Assembly (NCBI GenBank): GCA_903870995.1
Contig: CAIQFD010000043.1
Coordinates: forward strand, 42,432 to 106,431
Direction of reading: 5' to 3'
DNA length: 64,000 bases
Source of the DNA: an uncultured Methylophilaceae bacterium
Lineage (GTDB): Bacteria; Pseudomonadota; Gammaproteobacteria; Burkholderiales; Methylophilaceae
Shown here: one piece after another, positions 1 to 8,397 of the stretch
Layout of the letters: each line of letters begins with the position of its first letter
How positions within the stretch are numbered: position 1 is the stretch's first letter
Program-made: the position numbers and the translations under genes
Notes under the pieces: generated by a model
Told to the model about the DNA's origin: nothing
The model's input: the letters and a program-made list of their open reading frames with translations, nothing else
Databases searched by the model: none

Positions 1-733
1 GCGCTGCTATGTAGCGTATGAAAGTTTTAATCGCAACTAGCGCTGATAAAAACGCGGCAATAAAGCCAATTGCAAATAAGCCTGCATCATCCAAGGTCAG
101 TAAATGACGATTTTTAAGCAGGTCATATCCACTTGCGGCAAACATCACTGGCACGGCCAGAAAGAATGAAAATTCCGTTGCAACTTGGCGTGAAAGTCCA
201 AATGACATACCACCAAGAATGGTTGCACCGGCACGAGACACGCCTGGAATTAACGCAAGTGCTTGAGCGCCACCTATTTTAAGTGCGTCCAACATCGTCA
301 TTGATTCAATCTTGGTAACGCGTGCTTTAAGTGACAATTTTTCGATATATAAAATAATCAATCCGCCAGCGATTAAAGCAATGGCAACTGAAATTGGATT
401 GAACAAAACAGCTTTGATCTGGTGGTGGAACAGCAGGCCTAAAATAGCGAGTGGTAGAAACGCAATCAACAGTTGTAGCACAAACTGTTGAGACTGTTTG
501 TTGCTGGCTATTGTGCGAGCAATGGTTTTAAATCTGGCATGGTAAAGCCATACCACAGACAAAATAGAACCGAGCTGAATAACAATTTCAAAAACATTGC
601 GCTTTTCTTCGCTGAGGAAGTCTATTAAATCACCCACAATAATTAAATGGCCTGTGCTACTGACCGGCAGAAACTCGGTCACCCCTTCAACGATACCGAG
701 AATCATTGCTTTGAGTATTAAAATTAAATCCAT
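1..733 (-). CDS. uppP: Undecaprenyl-diphosphatase UppP (BacA), C-terminus cut by window edge
   Basis: Removes a phosphate from undecaprenyl diphosphate at the inner membrane, recycling the lipid carrier for peptidoglycan and other envelope polymers. The 244 visible residues are strongly hydrophobic with several membrane spans. They carry both family signatures: EGVTEFLPVSSTGH at residues 16-29 and PGVSRAGAT at 163-171, which hold the catalytic Glu, Ser and Arg. Family members are about 265-275 residues, so only a short C-terminal piece is missing beyond position 1. The ATG at 733 follows an AAAGGG ribosome site. It lies 13 nt after the stop of the upstream pseudouridine synthase, so the two are probably co-transcribed. 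Family assignment is secure. Confidence 0.95.
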   Translation of the reverse strand, partial: MDLILILKAMILGIVEGVTEFLPVSSTGHLIIVGDLIDFLSEEKRNVFEIVIQLGSILSVVWLYHARFKTIARTIASNKQSQQFVLQLLIAFLPLAILGLLFHHQIKAVLFNPISVAIALIAGGLIILYIEKLSLKARVTKIESMTMLDALKIGGAQALALIPGVSRAGATILGGMSFGLSRQVATEFSFFLAVPVMFAASGYDLLKNRHLLTLDDAGLFAIGFIAAFLSALVAIKTFIRYIAA

Positions 734-746
734 CTCTGCCCTTTAA

Positions 747-1904
747 TTAAAATTTTTCTTCAGGTCTTAAATAACGCCACTCACCCATTGGCAACTTGCC
801 AAGAGTGACGCTGCCGATACGAATACGTTTTAGACCAAGTACTTTCAAGCCAACCAATTCACACATGCGGCGAATTTGGCGTTTGCGTCCTTCTCGTAAT
901 ACAAAGCGAAGTTGGTCTTCATTTTGCCAAGACACTTTTGCTGGTTTGAGCTTGACGCCGTCCAGAGACAAGCCTTCATTCAGCAGATCAAGGTCGTTAT
1001 AAGACAGATCACCTTCAACCCGCACCAAGTATTCCTTCTCAACTGTTGAGTCTTCACCAATTAAATGACGTGCGATACGCCCGTCCTGAGTGAGCACTAA
1101 CAAACCAGTAGAGTCAATATCTAAACGGCCTGCAGGGGCTAGACCTTTCAAAAACCCACGCTGAAATTCTCTAGGTTGTGAGTGATGCAGTAATGGGTCA
1201 TCTTTCCATTGGTTGTCCGGATGGATCAACACAATCGCCGGGTTGTATCCGTCTTCAGCTTGACCAGAAACATAGCCAATCGGTTTGTTAAGGATAATCG
1301 TCACGATTTCAGATTGATGTTGTTCAGCATCTTTGCTGACTTCAATCTTCGCATTCATTGCCACGCGACTGCCTAACTCATCAACAATTCGGCCATCTAC
1401 TCTTACCCAGCCATTCGTAATCCACTCATCAGCTTCGCGGCGGGAGCAAAAACCAAGCTCTGCCATGCGTTTTGAAAGGCGCGGAAAATCAGGATTGCTC
1501 GGTAAAGGTTTTGGTGCAAACATCGGATTGCTGGCACGGTCATTGTTGAATTCCCCGACTTCAAAGCCATCACGCATTTTTCCGCCACGGCGCGGCGTGT
1601 CACGACCTGTATCATCCAAAGTTGGACGTGCTTGCTGAGGGCGTGGTTCTTCATCGCGCAATCTTCCATCGTATCGATGATTGCGTTGAGATGCTTTTGA
1701 AGGCGCACTTTCATTTCGCTCAGGTGGCCGCGTGTCCAGTTGTTCTATATTCGGCTCAGTTTGTGGCCGCACAACGGGCTTAGGTGCAACCGTACGGTCA
1801 CGCTTGCTTGGGTCGGTGCGACGAACAGGTGCTTTACTTGTGCGAGGACTAGCGCTATCTGTCGGTTTTTTTGTGATTTTAATGGTGGTCAAAATGGGTG
1901 CCAA
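747..1904 (-). CDS. RNA pseudouridine synthase, RsuA/RluB/E/F family (RluF-like) with long basic N-terminal extension
   Basis: Isomerises a specific uridine in rRNA (possibly tRNA) to pseudouridine. An S4 RNA-binding domain spans about residues 141-188 and the catalytic domain about 200-385. The catalytic loop [11 protein letters not shown] starts at 259, making Asp262 the likely nucleophile. The [11 protein letters not shown] motif (339-349) and a GEWR-type C-terminus look more like RluF than RluB. Residues 1-135 form a low-complexity, Pro/Arg/Asp/Ser-rich extension without a recognised fold; such tails are common in betaproteobacterial members. Met110 and Met128 are alternative starts. The gene sits directly upstream of uppP on the same strand. 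The exact target base cannot be read from sequence. Confidence 0.88.
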   Translation of the reverse strand: MAPILTTIKITKKPTDSASPRTSKAPVRRTDPSKRDRTVAPKPVVRPQTEPNIEQLDTRPPERNESAPSKASQRNHRYDGRLRDEEPRPQQARPTLDDTGRDTPRRGGKMRDGFEVGEFNNDRASNPMFAPKPLPSNPDFPRLSKRMAELGFCSRREADEWITNGWVRVDGRIVDELGSRVAMNAKIEVSKDAEQHQSEIVTIILNKPIGYVSGQAEDGYNPAIVLIHPDNQWKDDPLLHHSQPREFQRGFLKGLAPAGRLDIDSTGLLVLTQDGRIARHLIGEDSTVEKEYLVRVEGDLSYNDLDLLNEGLSLDGVKLKPAKVSWQNEDQLRFVLREGRKRQIRRMCELVGLKVLGLKRIRIGSVTLGKLPMGEWRYLRPEEKF

Positions 1905-1980
1905 AAGTTTGATTTATATGATGATGCGTATTATACGCCGTAACAAAACTTGCTTGGCTAGCCAGCGCATAATTTAGGCA

Positions 1981-2014
1981 ATAAAAAACCCCACAGTAAA
2001 TGCTGTGGGGTTGT
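1981..2014 (-). terminator. Rho-independent terminator of thiC
   Basis: A perfect 8-bp GC-rich stem (1989-1996 with 2003-2010, extended by two A-T pairs) with a 6-nt loop. Read on the minus strand it is followed by a run of T. It lies about 20 nt after the thiC stop codon and separates thiC from the rlu gene. Confidence 0.85.
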
Positions 2015-2031
2015 TAAGTGCACAAGGCTGT

Positions 2032-3918
<1,887 letters not shown>

Positions 3919-3973
3919 CTACTCCAAAAAAATAATACAACGGAGTAGGGAAGCGATGGACTAGCTTCCCTAC
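3919..3973 (-). promoter_or_regulatory. Expression platform of the thiC riboswitch: anti-SD and anti-anti-SD arms
   Basis: On the minus strand, CTACTCC (3948 down to 3942) is a perfect 7-nt complement of the thiC Shine-Dalgarno GGAGTAG (3925 down to 3919). The same CTAC is also the 3' end of a perfect 10-bp hairpin, GTAGGGAAGC (3973-3964) with GCTTCCCTAC (3954-3945). The 5' arm of that hairpin is the 3' strand of the aptamer. TPP binding would therefore free CTACTCC to mask the ribosome site. Without TPP the 10-bp hairpin would form and expose it. The mechanism is inferred from pairing alone; there is no terminator between aptamer and gene. Confidence 0.75.
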
Positions 3974-4044
3974 GGCGGCATGACCCGCATCAGGTTCAAA
4001 GGGTGTATCTCACTCCAAAACAGTGTTTTGGAGACCCCTAGCAA
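3962..4044 (-). promoter_or_regulatory. TPP riboswitch aptamer (THI element) of thiC
   Basis: Read on the minus strand, the conserved THI pieces occur in order: TAGGGGT, a P3 hairpin (CTCCAAAA/TTTTGGAG), TGAGA, ACCC, TTTGAACCTGAT, a GCGG/CCGC P5 hairpin, and CGTAGGGAAGC. This is the classical thiamine-diphosphate aptamer. It lies between the candidate promoter at 4052-4080 and thiC. Identification is by motif order and position and is very secure. Confidence 0.95.
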
Positions 4045-4051
4045 TGCCCTA

Positions 4052-4080
4052 AAATTACGCGAAAAACCGCGTAAAAGCAA
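4052..4080 (-). promoter_or_regulatory. Candidate sigma-70 promoter of thiC
   Basis: Minus-strand TTGCTT (4080-4075), a 17-bp spacer and TAATTT (4057-4052) would start transcription a few bases before the riboswitch. A perfect 7-bp inverted repeat (TTACGCG/CGCGTAA, 4055-4061 and 4068-4074) occupies the spacer and might be a protein site or chance. Confidence 0.5.
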
Positions 4081-4104
4081 GCGATAAAATGAATTGGCTT
4101 CGGT

Positions 4105-4110
4105 TATAAT
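4105..4110 (+). promoter_or_regulatory. Candidate -10 box for the pcm-tolC unit
   Basis: A perfect TATAAT about 34 nt before the ATG at 4144, divergent from the thiC promoter. No convincing -35 is present at 16-18 bp, so the call rests on the -10 alone. Confidence 0.35.
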
Positions 4111-4143
4111 GATGGTTAAAGATTGATTTAAAAAGGATTGGCA

Positions 4144-4818
4144 ATGAGTTTGAAACAAGAGACAGCACAAGTGACACAGTCGCGCTTCAACATGATTGAG
4201 CAACAAATTCGCCCTTGGGACGTCTTGGACGGCGCCGTGCTTGATTTGCTTGCAAAATTACCGCGTGAAGATTTTGTGCCTAAACAATATGTCGGCCTGG
4301 CATTTGCGGATTTGGAAATCCCGCTAGGTGAAGGTCAAGTGATGCTTTCACCAAAAATGGAAGGTCGTATTCTTCAATCTTTAGCGATTAAGAAAACGGA
4401 TAAAGTGCTTGAGATTGGTACTGGCAGCGGTTACCTCACTGCGCTGATAGCGCATCAAGCTAAGCAGGTTGACAGTGTAGAGCTTAACGCAAAAATCAGT
4501 AAACAAGCGGCTAAAAATATTGCTGCGCAAGGTATTGAAAATGTGAGTTTGGTGGTTGCTGACGGTATGCAAGGCATGTCTGCTAATGCGCCTTATGACG
4601 TGATTGTTTTTACAGGGTCAACACCTTTATTAAATGTACAAGTGGAACGTCAGCTTGCTGTTGGTGGTCGTATGTTTGTGGTGGTGGGTGATGCGCCTGT
4701 CATGGAAGCCACTTTGATTACGCGTATTTCAGCAGAGCATTTCAAAACGGATGTGTTATTTGAAACTTGCTTGCCAGCGATTGAAAATGCGCCGCAATCA
4801 GAAAAGTTCGAGTTTTAA
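4144..4818 (+). CDS. Protein-L-isoaspartate methyltransferase-like protein (PCMT family)
   Basis: SAM-dependent methyltransferase of the PCMT family, 224 residues. SAM motif I is VLEIGTGSGY at residues 88-97. In true Pcm the loop before it reads like QTISQPYM; here the equivalent is QVMLSPKM, so the usual Ser position holds Leu and the Ser is shifted by one. This argues for a diverged paralogue rather than the classical isoaspartate repair enzyme. Start: ATG at 4144, seven nt after AAAGGA. An in-frame TTG six nt upstream is less likely. It is followed at 37 nt by tolC on the same strand, a pairing also seen in other betaproteobacteria. The substrate is unknown. Confidence 0.8.
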   Translation: MSLKQETAQVTQSRFNMIEQQIRPWDVLDGAVLDLLAKLPREDFVPKQYVGLAFADLEIPLGEGQVMLSPKMEGRILQSLAIKKTDKVLEIGTGSGYLTALIAHQAKQVDSVELNAKISKQAAKNIAAQGIENVSLVVADGMQGMSANAPYDVIVFTGSTPLLNVQVERQLAVGGRMFVVVGDAPVMEATLITRISAEHFKTDVLFETCLPAIENAPQSEKFEF

Positions 4819-4855
4819 TTTTTAGCGCCTTACTTAAAGAGCGATATCAAAAAAT

Positions 4856-6205
4856 ATGCGTCTTAAATTTTTAGTGTTAGCTGTTGGCTTGTTTGTCGGC
4901 CATCAAGCCCAAGCGGCCGATCGCCAAAATTTGATGCAGATTTATCAGCAGGCATTGAGTCGCGATCCTGTATGGGCTTCTGCACAAAGTAGCCATTTGG
5001 CGAGCCAAGAAAAATTAGCGCAAGGCAATGCCCTATTTTTGCCAACAGTGACTTTCAATTCGGGTGTGAGCGCAACGCAATCTGATGCCAAGTTTTTTGG
5101 GGGCACCACATCGGTATTACGCGGTGGGCAGAGTAATTTTGAAAGCTACAACTACGGCGTAAATGTGAGTCAGCCGATTTATCGTAAGCAAATTCGTGCG
5201 CAGTTTGAGCAAGCTAAAAGCCAGGTCGTTCAAGCCGATAAACAACTATTGTTGGCTAAACAAGGTCTTATTATTCGATCCTCTAAAGCTTACTTTGATG
5301 TGTTGCTAGCGCAAGACAAAATTGATTTGATTGGCGCACAAAAAACGGCGATAAATAAACAGCTTGAGCAAGCTAAAGCCAATTTTGAGGTCGGCACTTC
5401 TACGATTACTGATTTTAATGAAGCGCAGGCCCGATTTGATTTAGTGGTGGCGCAAGAGATTGCTGCGATGAATGATTTGGAGGTCAAAAAACGCGCCATT
5501 CAAGCGATTGTTGGCTCAATTCCTCAGGCGCTAATTGGTGTGAGAAGTGATTTAGTAGCGCAATCACCCGAGCCAATCGAAATGGAAAAATGGGTAGAGG
5601 TCGCTGAACAAAATAATTTGGCGATAGCCCTTCAACAACAAGCACTAGAAATTGCCACTCAAGAAGTTGAGCGACAAAATGCAGGGCACATGCCAACTTT
5701 AGATGCGGTGGCTGGGTATAACAATAACTATGCCAATGGCACTGCGACTGGTCTTGGAACTGGTAGTGATATTACCAGCGCAAGTATTGGTCTTCAGCTT
5801 CAAATTCCTCTTTATCAAGGCGGCTTGGTCAGCTCTAAAGTGCGAGAGGCTGTCGCTAACAAACAAAAGGCACTGGATGATTTAGAAGCCGCTAAACGTC
5901 AAGCAGACTTGGATACGCGTTCAGCGTATTTGAATCTTTCAAGTAGTGTGGCGCAAATTAAGGCTTACGAGCAGGCGTTGAGTTCTAGCCAAAGTCAGCT
6001 CGATTCCACCAATCTTGGTTATGAGGTAGGTGTGCGAACAAGTGTGGATGTGCTGAATGCGCAACAACAATATTTCAGTGCTAAGCGAGATTTACTGCAA
6101 TCCCGCTATACTTATTTGGTGAATATTTTATCGCTTAAATCCGTAGTGGGTTTGTTAGGCGACGCTGATTTGGAAAGTGTAAATCAACAGCTAGTGAGCC
6201 CTTAA
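4856..6205 (+). CDS. tolC: TolC-family outer-membrane efflux channel
   Basis: Trimeric outer-membrane channel-tunnel that serves type I secretion and tripartite efflux pumps. The 449-residue precursor has a signal peptide (hydrophobic stretch ending AQA, cleavage near residue 20). Two structurally repeated OEP halves follow, rich in long amphipathic helices (about 90-215 and 300-430), which is the usual TolC/CyaE/PrtF layout. No inner-membrane pump or adaptor gene is nearby, so it probably serves pumps encoded elsewhere. It is co-oriented with the Pcm-like gene before it and the hydrolase 16 nt after it, suggesting one transcript. Confidence 0.9.
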   Translation: MRLKFLVLAVGLFVGHQAQAADRQNLMQIYQQALSRDPVWASAQSSHLASQEKLAQGNALFLPTVTFNSGVSATQSDAKFFGGTTSVLRGGQSNFESYNYGVNVSQPIYRKQIRAQFEQAKSQVVQADKQLLLAKQGLIIRSSKAYFDVLLAQDKIDLIGAQKTAINKQLEQAKANFEVGTSTITDFNEAQARFDLVVAQEIAAMNDLEVKKRAIQAIVGSIPQALIGVRSDLVAQSPEPIEMEKWVEVAEQNNLAIALQQQALEIATQEVERQNAGHMPTLDAVAGYNNNYANGTATGLGTGSDITSASIGLQLQIPLYQGGLVSSKVREAVANKQKALDDLEAAKRQADLDTRSAYLNLSSSVAQIKAYEQALSSSQSQLDSTNLGYEVGVRTSVDVLNAQQQYFSAKRDLLQSRYTYLVNILSLKSVVGLLGDADLESVNQQLVSP

Positions 6206-6221
6206 TCGGCACGGAGGCGGG

Positions 6222-6779
6222 ATGACGAATGTAGCTTGTATCGCGGATCGTAATCAAAGTCAGTTGGTGATTGTGGATATGCAAACCAAACTCAGTAGTG
6301 TGATGTCATCACACATTGATGGCGTAGTTAAAAATTGTGCCATCTTGTTGCAAACTGCCGCTTTGCTTGAAATCCCAGCTTTATTTACTGAGCAATATCC
6401 AAAAGGTTTAGGAGCTACTTTACCCGAGCTTACCCAATATATGGCGGGCAAAAAAGCGGTTGAGAAAACCGCCTTCTCTTGTTGTGGTGAGCCGGCTTTT
6501 AGTCGCCAACTTTTGGGTGATCATTCGCAAGTGATTTTGGCGGGCATGGAAGCGCACATTTGTATTTTGCAAACAGCGCTTGATTTGTTAGCGCAAGGTA
6601 AAACCGTTTTTGTGCTTGAAGATGCGGTGATTTCGCGCAATCCTGAAAATAAACGCAATGCGCTCAATAGAATGCGTGAAGCAGGCGTGATTGTGACTAA
6701 TACAGAGTCATTGGTGTTTGAGTGGTTGGGTCTTGCTGAAGGCGATGCCTTCAAAAAAATCAGTCAGCTTATACGCTAG
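6222..6779 (+). CDS. Isochorismatase-family cysteine hydrolase
   Basis: A 185-residue alpha/beta hydrolase of the isochorismatase-like fold. The catalytic triad can be placed: Asp19 in IVDMQ, Lys82 in EKTAF, and Cys114 in GMEAHICILQTA. It lacks a carrier domain and is not next to siderophore genes, so an amidase or ureidohydrolase activity on a small molecule is more likely than true isochorismate hydrolysis. The start is an ATG seven bases after a GGAGG site. It ends the pcm-tolC run and converges with waaA, leaving only 9 nt between stops. The substrate cannot be deduced. Confidence 0.85.
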   Translation: MTNVACIADRNQSQLVIVDMQTKLSSVMSSHIDGVVKNCAILLQTAALLEIPALFTEQYPKGLGATLPELTQYMAGKKAVEKTAFSCCGEPAFSRQLLGDHSQVILAGMEAHICILQTALDLLAQGKTVFVLEDAVISRNPENKRNALNRMREAGVIVTNTESLVFEWLGLAEGDAFKKISQLIR

Positions 6780-6788
6780 TTCTCTTCG

Positions 6789-8084
6789 TTAGCTTTTTGC
6801 TGGCAGATACTTCCCGATTAAATCCATTAGTTTTTGCGTGGCACCGCTGGCACTCTTGCTAAAGACCAATGCAGCATCACTCATCGTTTTTCTTGCTTCC
6901 GCATCACTCATTAAACCACTTAATTTCTCTCTGAGCTCTTGCGGATTGCTCACGCGCATTGCCGCTCCTGCTAATACTGCTTGTTCTGTTGCATCGCTGA
7001 AATTGAATGTATGTGGTCCAATTAAAACAGGTTTCCCCATTGCGCTGGCTTCAATTAGATTTTGTCCGCCAAGTGGTAATAAACTTCCGCCAATGAATGC
7101 AACATCGCAGGCCGCATAATAAGTAAACATCTCACCCATGCTGTCTCCAAGAATCACGCTACAGTTGGGAATGTCTCCAGCCACTGTGCCCATAGAAAAT
7201 TCTGAGCGGCGGCAAAAAGCTACGTTATGTTTGGTGAGTAGCGCCGCGACCTCATCGAACCGTTGCGGATGTCTTGGCACAATGACGGTAAGCAGATTGG
7301 GGGGCTCGCTTGAAGCAATTGCTTCTAAAATTAAAGCCTCCTCGCCATCTCGGGTGCTTGCGGCTAAAAAGACAGGGCGTTTAAAGCCTAGTAAGCCACG
7401 TAAATAACGTCCGCGTTCGGCTTCGTCCGCAGGGGGATTGACGTCAAATTTCAGATTTCCCATGACCGTTACTTTGCCAGCTTTGCCAAGCAAGCCATTC
7501 AGGCGATTTGCGTCTTGTTCTGTTTGCGCGGCAATTGCGCTCAGGCTATTTAAGCCTTCCGCTGAAAGTTTGCCTGCCTTTGCATAGCCACGTGCGGAGC
7601 GTTCTGAAAGTCTTGCGTTTACTAATAGTAATGGAATCCCTTGTGCTTTGGATTGTGCAATCAAGTTAAACCAAAGCTCTGTTTCCATCAGTAAGCCGAG
7701 GGCTGGCTTAAAGTGCTTTAAAAATCTCTTTGTAGCATACGGCACGTCATAAGGTAGATAGCAGCGTGAGAAGCGTGGACATTGGTCGCTTGGAAAGAGC
7801 TGCTCGCCTGCCTCGCGTCCAGTGGGGGTTGTGTGGCTGAGTAAAATTTGATGTGAAGGGTATTTTGCTAATAAAGCTTCAATCAGCGGTTTTGCCGCGC
7901 GAGTTTCTCCGACCGACACGCAATGTAACCAAATCAGTGGTTGTTGAATTGTTTGGTTGTAAAAACCGTAACGCTCAGCCCAGTGATTTAAATAGGCGGG
8001 TTGTCGCAATCCGCGCCATAAAAGCTTAATGGCGGTGAAGGGTAACAAAAGATATAAAAGTGCTGAATAGTGTAATCGTGACAT
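6789..8084 (-). CDS. waaA: 3-deoxy-D-manno-octulosonic acid (Kdo) transferase WaaA
   Basis: Transfers Kdo from CMP-Kdo to lipid IVA, the first core step of lipopolysaccharide synthesis at the cytoplasmic face of the inner membrane. The 431-residue protein has an N-terminal hydrophobic anchor (about 7-23) and the family motif HCVSVGETRAAKPL, in which Glu60 is the expected catalytic base. A GT-B fold with the Glycos_transf_N domain occupies the first half. The ATG at 8084 is preceded on the minus strand by a small inverted repeat (8086-8091 with 8097-8102). The gene is divergent from nrdJa. Confidence 0.96.
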   Translation of the reverse strand: MSRLHYSALLYLLLPFTAIKLLWRGLRQPAYLNHWAERYGFYNQTIQQPLIWLHCVSVGETRAAKPLIEALLAKYPSHQILLSHTTPTGREAGEQLFPSDQCPRFSRCYLPYDVPYATKRFLKHFKPALGLLMETELWFNLIAQSKAQGIPLLLVNARLSERSARGYAKAGKLSAEGLNSLSAIAAQTEQDANRLNGLLGKAGKVTVMGNLKFDVNPPADEAERGRYLRGLLGFKRPVFLAASTRDGEEALILEAIASSEPPNLLTVIVPRHPQRFDEVAALLTKHNVAFCRRSEFSMGTVAGDIPNCSVILGDSMGEMFTYYAACDVAFIGGSLLPLGGQNLIEASAMGKPVLIGPHTFNFSDATEQAVLAGAAMRVSNPQELREKLSGLMSDAEARKTMSDAALVFSKSASGATQKLMDLIGKYLPAKS

Positions 8085-8257
8085 GCTGTGATTTTCTCAC
8101 AGATTGGGATGCACAATGTATCTAGAATTGTCCACAAAACTATTTTTATTTTGGTTAGTGAATACTTACTAAAGGGCAATCGTTGTCCGCTATTTAGTGA
8201 GCAGGCAATGCACCAAAAAAGCGCGAGGGAAATGTAAAATTTTGTTAAATATATTGC

Positions 8258-8286
8258 TTGACCAACACTACAAAATGGAATAATTT
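8258..8286 (+). promoter_or_regulatory. Candidate sigma-70 promoter of nrdJab
   Basis: TTGACC (8258-8263), a 17-bp spacer and TAATTT (8281-8286). The spacer is occupied by the first NrdR-like box and the second box lies just past the -10, a layout expected for repression by promoter occlusion. Confidence 0.5.
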
Positions 8287-8311
8287 TGCGTCTGAGCACA
8301 ATATATTGTGG
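8265..8311 (+). promoter_or_regulatory. Tandem NrdR-box-like operators upstream of nrdJa
   Basis: Box 2, GCACAATATATTGTGG (8296-8311), contains a perfect 14-nt palindrome and closely resembles the NrdR consensus (ACAC-ATATAT-GTGT type). Box 1, ACACTACAAAATGGAA (8265-8280), matches in its left half only. Their centres are 31 bp apart, i.e. three helical turns, the spacing known for NrdR tandem sites. NrdR is the ATP/dATP-sensing repressor of ribonucleotide reductase genes. The assignment combines motif, spacing and the gene that follows. Confidence 0.65.
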
Positions 8312-8397
8312 TCTGACTAAAAAGAGAGCACAACTCAAACACATCAGAAAATGTGTGAAAGTCAGACAAATTACAGAATAAAACAGGGATGCTACCA

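Larger units (their letters stand above)
8085..8397. other. Intergenic region between waaA and nrdJa
   Basis: About 310 AT-rich bases without a credible gene. The nrd promoter and NrdR-like boxes lie at 8258-8311. The waaA-proximal part holds a 6-bp inverted repeat (8086-8102) and two copies of TTAGTGA. I found no cobalamin-riboswitch B12 box. Confidence 0.7.

Noticed and set aside
8085..8397. Cobalamin riboswitch upstream of the B12-dependent reductase
   Set aside because: No B12-box core or aptamer-like paired regions were seen; the region is explained by a promoter with NrdR-like sites.
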